DNA of 64,000 nt from Candidatus Sphingomonas colombiensis (GTDB taxonomy: Bacteria > Pseudomonadota > Alphaproteobacteria > Sphingomonadales > Sphingomonadaceae): contig CP119315.1 in the NCBI GenBank assembly GCA_029202845.1, forward strand, positions 1,953,001 through 2,017,000. The letters are read 5' to 3'. The notes beneath the pieces are model-generated. The model saw only the letters and a program-made list of their open reading frames with translations. It was not told the DNA's origin and did not search any database. Below are positions 1 to 8,717 of the stretch, piece by piece (within the stretch, counting starts at the first letter, position 1; each line of letters begins with the position of its first letter). A program made the position numbers and the translations under genes.

Positions 1-415
<415 letters not shown>

Positions 416-419
<4 letters not shown>

Positions 420-658
420 TTCGCAGGCTCCAGATGTTCGATGCGATAATTTTCGATCACCGTATTGGCGAGGAGCTGCCGGCACATCGCATCGATCGCC
501 GAATCATCGGTCGAATCGGCGACATCCAGCTCGATCAACTTGCCGACGCGGGCGTCGTTGATTCCGGAAAAGCCAAGGCCGGCAAGGGCGTGTTCAATCG
601 CCTTGCCCTGCGGATCGAGCACGCCGGGCTTCAGCGTCACATGGATGCGGAGCTTCAT
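416..658 (-). CDS. purS: Phosphoribosylformylglycinamidine synthase subunit PurS
   Basis: PurS is the small (80 aa) bridging subunit of the three-part FGAM synthase, needed for ammonia transfer from PurQ to PurL. The sequence begins MKLRIHVTLKPGVLDPQGKA and contains GLGFSGINDARVGKLIELD, the standard PurS pattern. A 12-residue upstream extension in the same frame was rejected because family members start at MKL/MKV. It lies directly upstream of purQ with a 4-base overlap, the usual alphaproteobacterial purS-purQ order. Confidence 0.95.
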
Positions 659-792
659 GTCCGCGCCTATGCCGTAGCGCGCGACGCCCCGCAACCTCGC
701 GCTGTTAAAGTCGATCGCGCCGTCACGATCGCGGTTGCCGAAAATTAACCTTGTTATGCGATGGTGGCCCGCGTGGGAGCGAGGGTCGTTGT

Positions 793-945
793 ATGATCTC
801 AGGTATCGCCACCGCGCTGTTCGTCGCGCTTTTCGCGTTCGGCGGTGACTATTTCGGCTGGGAAGACCCGCACGGCCGGGTGAGCATTGCGTTGCTCGTC
901 GTGTTCCTGTGCGGGGTCGTCGTCGGCTATCGCTTCAAGGGGTGA
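793..945 (+). CDS. Small membrane protein, 50 aa, unknown function
   Basis: A 50-residue protein reading MISGIATALFVALFAFGGDY, then a short loop, then ALLVVFLCGVVVGYRF. It has two hydrophobic stretches (about residues 2-16 and 30-45) and is probably a two-helix inner-membrane protein. A purine-rich GGGAGCGAGG stretch upstream of ATG 793 can serve as ribosome binding site. Its 3' end overlaps the convergent M20 peptidase gene by 19 bases. I do not recognise a named family. Confidence 0.55.
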   Translation: MISGIATALFVALFAFGGDYFGWEDPHGRVSIALLVVFLCGVVVGYRFKG

Positions 946-2240
946 GCGGCACGCGGCTGCGCGGCGAGCCGGCTGATCAGCGCGGCACTGCGCAGCGCCT
1001 GGCGCGGCAGGCTGGCGAGGTCGATCCACTCCCCGTCTGCATGCGAATTGCCGCCCGACGCGCCCAATCCGCCCATCGTCACTGCGTCCGCCGCAACGAA
1101 GCTCGAATCCGCCGCGCCCCGGCGTGACGGATCATATTCCGGCATTTCGGGCAGGCCGAACTCGCGGTTGACGCGATTAAGTTCGCCCAGCAGCGCGCGA
1201 TTGGCGCTGGTCGGCGGCATCGTCGGATATCCTTCGAAGAAGCCGATCGTCGCGGTGGTTCCCGGCAGATGCTGCGCGACGATTTCCTGCATCCGCCCAC
1301 GCACCCGCGCTTCCTGTTCCGGGGTGAGCGCGCGCAGATCACCACGCGCCACCGCATCGGATGCGACGATATTGGGCTTGCCCGTGCCCGTCGCGACGAC
1401 GCCCGCCGTGTCCATCGCCGCCGGGGTGCCACCGGCCATCACGCCGACATTATAGGTCAGGTTCTTTTCGGGCAGCTCGCGGCGGAACGTGTCGAGGATG
1501 CGCGCCAGCTCGTAGATCGCGCCATAACCGAGCGCGCTGCCGAACACCCCGCTCGAATGGCCCGTCTTGCCATTCGCGACGATCTCCCAGGTCAGCGATC
1601 CGCGCCGTGCGACGGTGGCGTAATCGGTGCCGTTCTCGGTCGCGACATTTTCATATTCCAGCGCGACATCGGCCCATTTGCCCGCATCGATCAGGTCGCG
1701 CCGCGCCGCGTCCTGCGGTGCGCCGGTGCGTTCTTCGTCGCCGGTCAGCACCACCTTGATATCGGCGTTCTTCAGCGTGCCCGCCGCTTGCATTGCGCGC
1801 AATGCCGCGATGATCACCACCAGCCCGCCCTTGTCGTCGCCCACACCCGGCCCGATCGCGCGGCCGCCCTCGCGCCGGAAGCCGGTGAACGGGCTGGAGG
1901 GTTCGAACACGGTATCGAGGTGGCCGATCAACAGGATGCGCTTGCCGCGCCCGTTGCCCGTGTGCGTCGCGACGATATGGCCGGCGCGGCCGGTGGCGCG
2001 CATGTCGATCCACTGTACATCGAAGCCGAGCGCCGCCAGTTCACAGCGCATCATTTCGCCCACTGCCGTTACGCCCGGCAGGTTGAGCGTGCCCGAATTC
2101 TGCTTCACCAGCCGTTCGAGCAGCGCCTCGTTGCGCGGCGCGTCTGCCGTCACCGTCGCGCGCATCTTTTGCTCGGCAGGGCTCGTCGCGGCGGTGGCGA
2201 GCAACAGCGCGAGCGTGGCGAGCGCGGGACGGATAATCAT
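927..2240 (-). CDS. Exported M20/M28-type metallopeptidase (glutamate carboxypeptidase-like)
   Basis: A 437-aa zinc peptidase of the M20 family, closest in style to the CPG2 / acetylornithine deacetylase group. It has an N-terminal signal peptide (MIIRPALATLALLLATAATSPA). The metal site is visible: GHLDTVF near residue 107 gives His and Asp, GVGDDKGG gives the bridging Asp, and TGDEERTG gives the catalytic and metal Glu pair. A dimerisation insert follows, with HSSGVFGSALG, and the C-terminal half has GGNSHADGEW carrying the last metal His. Family knowledge suggests periplasmic hydrolysis of an acyl-amino acid or peptide; the substrate cannot be read from sequence. It stands alone between small genes. 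Confidence 0.85.
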   Translation of the reverse strand: MIIRPALATLALLLATAATSPAEQKMRATVTADAPRNEALLERLVKQNSGTLNLPGVTAVGEMMRCELAALGFDVQWIDMRATGRAGHIVATHTGNGRGKRILLIGHLDTVFEPSSPFTGFRREGGRAIGPGVGDDKGGLVVIIAALRAMQAAGTLKNADIKVVLTGDEERTGAPQDAARRDLIDAGKWADVALEYENVATENGTDYATVARRGSLTWEIVANGKTGHSSGVFGSALGYGAIYELARILDTFRRELPEKNLTYNVGVMAGGTPAAMDTAGVVATGTGKPNIVASDAVARGDLRALTPEQEARVRGRMQEIVAQHLPGTTATIGFFEGYPTMPPTSANRALLGELNRVNREFGLPEMPEYDPSRRGAADSSFVAADAVTMGGLGASGGNSHADGEWIDLASLPRQALRSAALISRLAAQPRAAHPLKR

Positions 2241-2422
2241 GCGGCGGAACCCCCTGAATGTCGGGTCGACCGTGCCGCGCGGCGATGGCTTTGTCGACCT
2301 TCACGCGATCGATAAATCCTATGACCGGCCTGTGAGGAATTGTTGCGCGACCGCGCCTTCGGTTGAACGCCTCCCTTCGTGTCACCATCCCGACCCTGAA
2401 TGAGCAGTACAGGAGACAGGAA

Positions 2423-2860
2423 ATGACATTGTTGCTGGTGGCCGGGCTGTTGCTCGGTGGAAGCGGGGCGATCGAGCTGCATCGCGCGCGGGTCGATCAT
2501 CGCGGCGATGCGATCGATGCGATCTATCACGGTACGGTCGAAATGGAGCAGCGGCAGATCGGCACGGCAAGCGCGCCGGGCCGGGCGACCACATTGCGTT
2601 GCGACTGGACCGCACGGATGGTCGTCCGGCGCGAGGCGCGGCATCCGGCCGGACACATGCTCGCGCGCGACATCGTGGTGGAGGCGCCGCCGCTCACCGG
2701 GCGTCACGCTGGCTGGTGCGACAGCGCGAGCCCGGCGATCAAGGGTGAGGCGGCACGATGGGCCGACCGGCTGCGCGCGCATATGATTGACGTGGCGGCG
2801 CGAGACCGCGAGATTCTGGTCGCTCAACTCAACGAAACCAACGACCACCCTGGGAATTGA
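2423..2860 (+). CDS. Hypothetical exported protein (145 aa)
   Basis: The start is placed at ATG 2423, just after AGGAGACAGGAA, a strong ribosome binding site. An upstream in-frame ATG at 2363 lacks one. The product begins MTLLLVAGLLLGGSGAIELH, a short signal peptide or anchor, then a basic and polar domain with two cysteines (LRCDWTARM and GWCDSAS) that could pair in the periplasm. No family is recognised. It ends one base before the porin-like gene at 2862, so the two are probably co-transcribed. Confidence 0.6.
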   Translation: MTLLLVAGLLLGGSGAIELHRARVDHRGDAIDAIYHGTVEMEQRQIGTASAPGRATTLRCDWTARMVVRREARHPAGHMLARDIVVEAPPLTGRHAGWCDSASPAIKGEAARWADRLRAHMIDVAARDREILVAQLNETNDHPGN

Positions 2861-2861
2861 C

Positions 2862-3599
2862 ATGCGCTACGCCGAAATCCTTGCCGCCACGCTTTTCGCC
2901 TGCGCCGCGCTGCCCGCCGCCGCGCAGGTGTCGGTGGACGGCTCGGTCGATGTCGCCACCGATGAGCGGCGGCGCGGCATCAGCTGGAGTGAGGGAAAGC
3001 TCGCGCCGTCCGCGTCGCTGTCGCTCCAGCTGCCGTCGGGCTTCGATATCGGCGCGCGCGTCACGGGCTTGCGCGATAGCCCGCGCGCCGGCGGGGCGGA
3101 TGCGGTGATCGATGCGTCGGTCGGCTATGGCATGGATCTCGGCATGGGATTTCGCGGCGACGGTTTCGTGATGGCGCATCTCTTCACCGGTGCGCGCGGG
3201 AATATGGATTATGTCGAGGGCGGGGTGGGCTTGAGCTATCAGCTCGGGCCGGCGCAGATCGGGGCCGACGCGCGCTACGCCCCGTCGCAAAGCGCGATCG
3301 GTGGGGACAATCTCTACGTTTCGGCGCGTGCGCAGTTCGGGCTGCCGGCGACGCCCTACACCTTCAACGCCAGTATCGGCCATTCGTCGGGCTCGATCGA
3401 CGATCCGCTGCGCGCGGCACGGCTGCGGCCCGGCGGGAATTACAGTGATTGGCTGGTCGGCGTGCGGCGCATCACCGGGCCGCTGACGCTCGGGCTGGAT
3501 TATTCGGGCACCAATATCGATCGCACGATCGTTTCGCCTTATGCCGATGCGCGCAACAGCGGAGATCGGCTGACGGCGCGGGCCAGCTTCTCGTTCTGA
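2862..3599 (+). CDS. TorF-family putative porin (Gcw_chp-like outer membrane beta-barrel)
   Basis: A 245-aa exported protein with signal peptide MRYAEILAATLFACAALPAAAQ. The mature start, VSVDGSVDVATDERRRGIS, matches the N-terminal pattern of the TIGR02001/TorF porin family (first strand followed by RGIS-W/Q-S-x-G). It then alternates amphipathic strands and ends in ...LTARASFSF, an aromatic-terminated beta signal for BAM insertion. The role inferred from the family is an outer-membrane channel of unknown solute. Initiation is at 2862, one base after the upstream gene, by family N-terminus. Confidence 0.7.
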   Translation: MRYAEILAATLFACAALPAAAQVSVDGSVDVATDERRRGISWSEGKLAPSASLSLQLPSGFDIGARVTGLRDSPRAGGADAVIDASVGYGMDLGMGFRGDGFVMAHLFTGARGNMDYVEGGVGLSYQLGPAQIGADARYAPSQSAIGGDNLYVSARAQFGLPATPYTFNASIGHSSGSIDDPLRAARLRPGGNYSDWLVGVRRITGPLTLGLDYSGTNIDRTIVSPYADARNSGDRLTARASFSF

Positions 3600-3666
3600 A
3601 GAATCGCGCGGCGGGAACCCGGCATCGGCGCGATCGGTTGAATCGCATCGCATGAGGAGATTTTCG

Positions 3667-4131
3667 ATGCGCATTCTTCCGTTGCTGATCGCCGGAGCAA
3701 CGCTGGCCGTCGCCGTGCCGGTGGTCGCCCAGAACACGCAGGCGCCGGACCCGAACGCGCCGCATGCGCCGCTGCCCTATGATCGCGGGTACGATAAGGA
3801 TAGCCCGCGGACGGAGGCGATCGATGCTGCCGGGCGGCCGGCCGTCGATGCCGCGAACCGTCAGGTGCTCGACCAGTCGAATACCCAGGCCGCCACGCAG
3901 GCGGATATGCAGCAGGCGGATTCGGCGCAATATGCGGCTGATATCCTGGCCTATCGCCAGGCGCGGCGCGCGCAGCACCGGCAGGTCGCGCGCGATGATG
4001 CGCGCTATGCTCGCCAGGAACGCGCCTACGCCGATGCGATGGCAGATTGGCGCAGGGAGGTCGATGCGTGCCACCACGGCAACAACGCCGCCTGCAGGGC
4101 ACCCACGCCTGATCCGGCTAACTATCGGTAA
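3667..4131 (+). CDS. Hypothetical exported protein rich in Ala/Gln/Asp (154 aa)
   Basis: Signal peptide MRILPLLIAGATLAVAVPVVAQ, then a Pro/Asn segment (APDPNAPHAPLPYDRGYDKD) and a long alpha-helical, Ala/Gln/Arg-rich stretch with likely coiled-coil character (residues about 60-130). Two cysteines near the C-terminus (DACHHGNNAACRAP) may form a disulfide. ATG 3667 is preferred over ATG 3652 because GAGGAGA sits 7 bases upstream of it. No known domain is recognised. A 13-base G run begins 9 bases after the stop. Confidence 0.6.
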   Translation: MRILPLLIAGATLAVAVPVVAQNTQAPDPNAPHAPLPYDRGYDKDSPRTEAIDAAGRPAVDAANRQVLDQSNTQAATQADMQQADSAQYAADILAYRQARRAQHRQVARDDARYARQERAYADAMADWRREVDACHHGNNAACRAPTPDPANYR

Positions 4132-4139
4132 AGCGGAGC

Positions 4140-4152
4140 GGGGGGGGGGGGG
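4140..4152. repeat. 13-base poly-G tract
   Basis: An uninterrupted run of 13 G follows the stop of the preceding hypothetical gene, in intergenic DNA before the glnA terminator. Tracts this long slip easily in replication and in sequencing, so its true length is uncertain. Confidence 0.8.
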
Positions 4153-4256
4153 AGTCCCCGCACGCTTCACTGGCTCGCGTCATGTCGAGCCTGTCGCCCA
4201 TTGCGCCGAGCGGTGAGTGCAACACTCAGGCGCGGCGGCAACGAGTTCGCGTGCCC

Positions 4257-4288
4257 CAAAACGCAAACGGCGCGGCAAAGCCGCGCCG
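4257..4288 (-). terminator. Rho-independent terminator of glnB-glnA
   Basis: A perfect 9-bp GC stem (4268-4276 with 4280-4288, arms CGGCGCGGC and GCCGCGCCG) with a 3-base loop. On the minus strand it is followed by TTTGCGTTTTGG. It lies about 70 bases downstream of the glnA stop and reads in the glnA direction. Confidence 0.75.
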
Positions 4289-4355
4289 TCGGTTGTCGCC
4301 ACGCCGGCCGACAGTGGATGCCCACTGCGCGGACCGGCGCCGGCGCGGTCGCACC

Positions 4356-5768
4356 TTACCCGCTGTAATACATATCGTATTCGACCGGGCTCGGGGTCAT
4401 TTCCCAGCGCGCCACTTCCTCGTGCTTCAGCTCGATATAGGAATCGATCTGATCCTTGGAGAAGACGTCGCCCTTGAGCAGGAACTCATAATCGGTGCTG
4501 AGCGAGTCAAGCGCCTCTCGGAGCGAAGCGCAAACGGTCGGCACCTGCGCCAGCTCGGCCGGCGGCAGATCATAGAGGTTCTTGTCCATCGCCTCGCCGG
4601 GGTGGATCTTGTTCTGGATGCCGTCCAGCCCGGCCATCAGCAGCGCGGCATAAGCGAGATACGGATTGGCCAGCGCGTCCGGGAAGCGCAGCTCGACGCG
4701 CTTCGCCTTGGCGCCCGCGCCGTAAGGGATGCGGCACGAAGCGGAGCGGTTGCGGCTCGAATAAGCCAGCAGCACCGGCGCCTCATAGCCCGGCACCAGC
4801 CGCTTGTAGCTGTTGGTCGACGGGTTGGTGAAGGCGTTCAGCGCCTTGGCGTGCTTGATCACGCCGCCGATGAAATACAGGCACATATCGCTAAGGCCGG
4901 CATAGCCGTTGCCGGCGAACAGCGGGTTGCTGCCCTGCCAGATCGAGAAGTGGGTGTGCATCCCCGAGCCGTTATCTTCCTTGATCGGCTTGGGCATGAA
5001 TGTCGCGGACTTGCCATAAGCATGCGCGACCTGATGTACGACATACTTGTAGATCTGCATCCGATCCGCCGTGGTGGTCAGCGTGCCGTACATCAGGCCC
5101 AGCTCATGCTGCGCGGCGGCCACCTCATGGTGATGCTTGTCGCACGGCAGGCCCATTTCGATCATGGTCGAGACCATCTCGCCACGGATGTCGACGGCCG
5201 AATCGACCGGCGCGACCGGGAAATATCCGCCCTTGGCGCGCGGACGGTGGCCCAGATTGCCGCCTTCATATTCGCGGCCGGTGTTGCCCGGCAGCTCGAT
5301 GTCGTCGATCTTGTAATAGCTCGACGAATAGCTGTTCTCGAAGCGCACGTCGTCGAACATGAAAAATTCGGCTTCCGGGCCGACATATACCGTGTCGCCG
5401 ATGCCGAGCGTCTTCACATAGGCTTCGGCGCGCTTGGCGGTGGAGCGCGGATCGCGCGAGTAAAGCTCGCCGGTCGCCGGTTCCACGATGTCGCAGATCA
5501 TGATCAGCATCGGCGTGGCCGAGAACGGATCGGTATAGACCGCGTCCAGATCGGGCTTCAGCGTCATGTCGGATTCGTTGATCGCCTTCCATCCGGCGAT
5601 CGACGAGCCGTCGAACATCAGGCCGTCGGTCAGCTCATCCTCGCCCAGCACGCCGGCGCACATCGTCAGGTGCTGCCACTTGCCCTTGGGATCGGTGAAG
5701 CGGAGGTCGACCCATTCGATCTCCTCTTCTTTGATGCGCTTCAGAACGTCGCTGGCAGTAGTCGCCAT
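4356..5768 (-). CDS. glnA: Glutamine synthetase type I
   Basis: GlnA makes glutamine from glutamate, ammonia and ATP and is the main ammonia assimilation enzyme (cytoplasmic dodecamer). The 470-aa product has full type I length. The beta-grasp region has DGSSIAGW and the catalytic domain has EAEFFMFD, DKHHHEVA, NGSGMHTHFS (ATP/glutamate loop) and RNRSASCRIP. NLYDLPPAE carries the tyrosine that is adenylylated by GlnE in this class. It sits 74 bases downstream of glnB, in one nitrogen-regulated operon driven from a sigma-54 promoter upstream of glnB, and ends before a clear terminator. Confidence 0.98.
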   Translation of the reverse strand: MATTASDVLKRIKEEEIEWVDLRFTDPKGKWQHLTMCAGVLGEDELTDGLMFDGSSIAGWKAINESDMTLKPDLDAVYTDPFSATPMLIMICDIVEPATGELYSRDPRSTAKRAEAYVKTLGIGDTVYVGPEAEFFMFDDVRFENSYSSSYYKIDDIELPGNTGREYEGGNLGHRPRAKGGYFPVAPVDSAVDIRGEMVSTMIEMGLPCDKHHHEVAAAQHELGLMYGTLTTTADRMQIYKYVVHQVAHAYGKSATFMPKPIKEDNGSGMHTHFSIWQGSNPLFAGNGYAGLSDMCLYFIGGVIKHAKALNAFTNPSTNSYKRLVPGYEAPVLLAYSSRNRSASCRIPYGAGAKAKRVELRFPDALANPYLAYAALLMAGLDGIQNKIHPGEAMDKNLYDLPPAELAQVPTVCASLREALDSLSTDYEFLLKGDVFSKDQIDSYIELKHEEVARWEMTPSPVEYDMYYSG

Positions 5769-5842
5769 GATAGAATGCCCTTCGTCAGTAAATATCGCCG
5801 GGCCTGCGGCACCGGCGGAGGTTCACAATATGATGCGGTGGA

Positions 5843-6181
5843 TCAGATCGCGTCGTCGTCGCGCTCCCCGGTGCGGATGCGCAGTGCGGTTTCGACCGGG
5901 ATGACGAAGATCTTTCCGTCGCCGATCCGCCCGGTCTGCGCGGCTTGCGCCACCGCCTCCACGACACGCTCGACGAGGCTGTCTTCGACGACGACCTCCA
6001 GCTTCACTTTCGGCAGGAAGTCGACGACATATTCGGCGCCGCGATAAAGTTCGGTATGGCCCTTTTGCCGGCCAAAGCCCTTCGCCTCGGTGACGGTAAT
6101 GCCCGACACCCCCACTTCGTGGAGCGCCTCCTTCACCTCATCGAGTTTGAACGGCTTGATGATCGCTTCGATCTTCTTCAC
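5843..6181 (-). CDS. glnB: Nitrogen regulatory protein P-II
   Basis: A 112-aa PII signal protein that senses 2-oxoglutarate, ATP/ADP and, through uridylylation, glutamine. It then controls GlnE and NtrB. The start is GTG 6181 giving (M)KKIEAIIKPFKLDEVKEAL, the invariant PII N-terminus; the reading frame extends upstream but without homology. The T-loop GRQKGHTELYRGAEY contains the modified tyrosine. VEDSLVERVVEAV and the C-terminal GKIFVIPVETALRIRTGERD complete the fold. It is immediately upstream of glnA, hence glnB rather than the amtB-linked glnK. Confidence 0.96.
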   Translation of the reverse strand: MKKIEAIIKPFKLDEVKEALHEVGVSGITVTEAKGFGRQKGHTELYRGAEYVVDFLPKVKLEVVVEDSLVERVVEAVAQAAQTGRIGDGKIFVIPVETALRIRTGERDDDAI

Positions 6182-6232
6182 GCGAAAACGCCCACCCCAA
6201 TTTTGAAAAGCCACACCGTGTGTGAACGGCAT

Positions 6233-6248
6233 TGCATTGAACGTGCCA
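6233..6248 (-). promoter_or_regulatory. Sigma-54 (RpoN) promoter of glnB-glnA
   Basis: Read on the minus strand the site is TGGCACGTTCAATGCA. It matches the consensus TGGCACG-N4-TTGCA at 15 of 16 positions counting the four free ones, with the essential GG and GC dinucleotides at the required 10-base spacing. The predicted start lies roughly 40 bases before the glnB GTG codon. This fits NtrC-dependent nitrogen control of the operon. Confidence 0.8.
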
Positions 6249-6341
6249 GTCGGGCGCGCGAAGGGCAAGGCGGCGACTCGTCACCGCGGAAGCAATAGTT
6301 ACTGCCTAACTATTGGGCACACAGGCAGGAACTGCCATTTT

Positions 6342-6386
6342 CGGAGGCAGCGACGCGCAAAGAGGGGGAGCGCGCCGCTGCCTCCG
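6342..6386 (-). terminator. Strong intergenic hairpin after the PQQ dehydrogenase gene
   Basis: Arms 6342-6352 and 6376-6386 are perfect 11-bp inverted repeats (CGGAGGCAGCG / CGCTGCCTCCG). They extend inward to about 16 bp with one mismatch. The hairpin begins directly at the dehydrogenase stop codon. No U-tract follows, so it may be a Rho-assisted terminator or an mRNA 3' stabiliser. Confidence 0.4.
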
Positions 6387-6387
6387 A

Positions 6388-8559
6388 TCACCTGGCGGGC
6401 GCGATGGGGGCCGCGCCGCCGGTGTTCAGATTTTTCTGCGCCCAATGCGCTTCGTCGATCACGTAGAGGCGGATGAGTTGCGCCTGATCGGGCGTCATCA
6501 CCTTGGTGAAGCTGACCATGCCCTGATCCTTGAGCGCGCCATCGATCACGATCGACTTCCAGCTTTCCGCACTGCCCAGCGCGCCGGAGCGTTGCAGATT
6601 GGGCAGCACGCCGCCGCCGCCCGCCGAGGCGCCATGACACACCTGGCAATAACGGCCGAACAGCGCGCGGCCCTGCGCGACCTGTTCCGGGGTGCCGCTT
6701 GCCGCGGGGAGCGTTACCGCCGCGGTATCGGGCGGGGTGGTGGCGGGCAGAGCGACCTTGCCGTCGAGCTTGAATACGATCAGTCGCGGGTGATTAGGCA
6801 CATCCGCGGCCTTGCCGATCGCATAGCCGATCGACAGCGGCAGCGCGCCGCCGCGCCCGGCAAGCACCGCGACATATTGCGTGCCCCCGACCATATATGT
6901 CGCGGCCCCCGCCATGATCCCGGTGCCGACCGGATAGGCGAGCAATTGCTTGCCCGTATCGGCGGCATAAGCGCGGAATTCGCCAAGAGCCGTGCCTTGG
7001 AAGACCAGGTTGCCGGCAGTGGTCATCGTGCCGCCATTCCACGGCGTCGGATATTTCACCGTCCAGCGCGGCTTGTTCGCGACCGGATCCCACGCGACCA
7101 GCAGCCCGGTCGCGCCCGCCGTCGCCGCCTTGATCGTCGCGGGGTCGCGCGGATACATCAAGGCGCCGAGATTCTCGCCGACGTTGAACCCGATCGGTTT
7201 TGCCTGATCGAGCGGGTCACTGCTCGCCATATAGCCCGCACCGACGATCTGCGCCGGGATATAGGCCAGCCCCGCCGTGGGGTTGAAGCTCATCGGCTGC
7301 CAGTTGTGCGCGGCGATGGCGGACGGCACGGCGAGGAACGGCTTGCCCGTCTTGTAATAGCGCGCCGCCGGATTCTCGATCGGCCGCCCCGTCTTCATAT
7401 CATAGCCCGTCGCCCAATTGACGCCGGGGATGAACTGGCTGGCGTTGATCAGCTTACCGTTCGTGCGATCGATGACGTAGAAAAAGCCGTTCTTCGGCGC
7501 CTGCATCAGCACCTTGCGCTGCTGGCCACCGATATTGAGGGTCGCGAGGTTGATCGGCTGGGTCGCCGTGAAATCCCAGCTTTCCGCGGGCGTTTCCTGA
7601 TAATGCCACAGATATTCGCCGGTTTCCGGCTTCAGCGCGACGATCGAGGAGAGGAACAGATTGTCGCCCTGGCCTTCTGATCTGAGGCCGTGATTCCATG
7701 GGGAGCCGTTGCCGACGCCGAGATAGAGCTGATCCAGCTCCGCGTCATAGACGATCGAATCCCACACCGTGCCGCCGCCGCCGGATTGCTTCCACTGGCC
7801 GTTGGCGGACCAGGTCGGCGCGGCCTTTGCCATCGCCGCGTCGGATGCCTCATTGTCCTTCGCGCCGGTCGGGTTGGGGACGGTGTAGAAACGCCACTTC
7901 TTCGCGCCGGTCGCCGCATCATAAGCGGTAACATAGCCGCGCACGCCGAACTCCGCGCCGCCATTGCCGATCAGCACCATATCCTTCACCACGCGCGGCG
8001 CGCCGGTGATCGTATAGGGCTTGGCCTTGTCGGTCGTCTGGACCGACCAATCTTCCTTGCCGGTCGCGGCGTCCAGCGCGACGAGCCTGCCGTCGAGCGT
8101 GCCGAGATAGAGCCGCCCCTTCCACGCCGCCACGCCGCGATTCACCACGTCGCAGCATGCCTGCACGCCCTTTTGCGGATCGACCTTGGGGTCATAGGTC
8201 CACAGCGGTTTGCCGGTCACCGCGTCATAGGCATAAACCTTCGACCACGGGCCGGTGACGAACAATTTGCCGTCGATCACGATCGGCGTGGCTTCCTGCC
8301 CGCGTGCGTCCGGCATGTCGGCGAACCACGCGACGCCGAGCTTGCCGACGTTATCCGCGTTGATCTGGGTGAGGGGGGAGAAGCGCTGTTCCGAGTAATT
8401 GAACCCGGTCATCGCCCAGTCGCTGCCGTCGCCGCCGGTGGTGAGCAACTGGCCGTCGACCTTGCCGACCCCCGATGCGTCGCTTTTGGCTGGCTGGTTA
8501 TTGCCGCTGCACGATGCGAGCAGCGCTGCGATCGTCACCAGCGCTAAACCGTTCCGCAT
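6388..8559 (-). CDS. PQQ-dependent quinohemoprotein alcohol dehydrogenase, probable lipoprotein
   Basis: A 723-aa periplasmic enzyme that oxidises alcohols to aldehydes, passing electrons from PQQ to a c-type heme. The eight-bladed propeller domain (about residues 40-600) has repeated W-docking motifs (DAATGKEDW, DAATGAKKW). ACCDVVNRG holds the vicinal Cys-Cys disulfide typical of PQQ alcohol dehydrogenases. The C-terminal cytochrome c domain has YCQVCHG and a later Met (QGMVSF). The N-terminus MRNGLALVTIAALLASCSGN fits a lipobox (LASC), suggesting a membrane-anchored form rather than the soluble type. Type II (quinohemoprotein) by domain order; the natural alcohol is unknown. Confidence 0.9.
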   Translation of the reverse strand: MRNGLALVTIAALLASCSGNNQPAKSDASGVGKVDGQLLTTGGDGSDWAMTGFNYSEQRFSPLTQINADNVGKLGVAWFADMPDARGQEATPIVIDGKLFVTGPWSKVYAYDAVTGKPLWTYDPKVDPQKGVQACCDVVNRGVAAWKGRLYLGTLDGRLVALDAATGKEDWSVQTTDKAKPYTITGAPRVVKDMVLIGNGGAEFGVRGYVTAYDAATGAKKWRFYTVPNPTGAKDNEASDAAMAKAAPTWSANGQWKQSGGGGTVWDSIVYDAELDQLYLGVGNGSPWNHGLRSEGQGDNLFLSSIVALKPETGEYLWHYQETPAESWDFTATQPINLATLNIGGQQRKVLMQAPKNGFFYVIDRTNGKLINASQFIPGVNWATGYDMKTGRPIENPAARYYKTGKPFLAVPSAIAAHNWQPMSFNPTAGLAYIPAQIVGAGYMASSDPLDQAKPIGFNVGENLGALMYPRDPATIKAATAGATGLLVAWDPVANKPRWTVKYPTPWNGGTMTTAGNLVFQGTALGEFRAYAADTGKQLLAYPVGTGIMAGAATYMVGGTQYVAVLAGRGGALPLSIGYAIGKAADVPNHPRLIVFKLDGKVALPATTPPDTAAVTLPAASGTPEQVAQGRALFGRYCQVCHGASAGGGGVLPNLQRSGALGSAESWKSIVIDGALKDQGMVSFTKVMTPDQAQLIRLYVIDEAHWAQKNLNTGGAAPIAPAR

Positions 8560-8717
8560 AAGCCTCTCCCCCGCCCCATGGTTTTATTGGAGTCGTTGGC
8601 GGCGATGGTGACGCAGGACGAACGCGATGGGAAGGGGGATTAAGTCGATACGTTTAATCGTCGCGCATTTCGCGCAAACTCATTGCCGGCGCAGGAAAAC
8701 CGAGTCAGCTTCCGCGG

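Noticed and set aside
4182..6047. A 621-codon plus-strand open frame.
   Set aside because: Antisense shadow of glnA and glnB, caused by high GC content. Composition is Arg/His-rich and no motif is present.
6313..7680. A 455-codon plus-strand open frame opposite the PQQ dehydrogenase.
   Set aside because: Antisense shadow with Arg/Ala-rich composition. The minus strand encodes clear PQQ and heme motifs.
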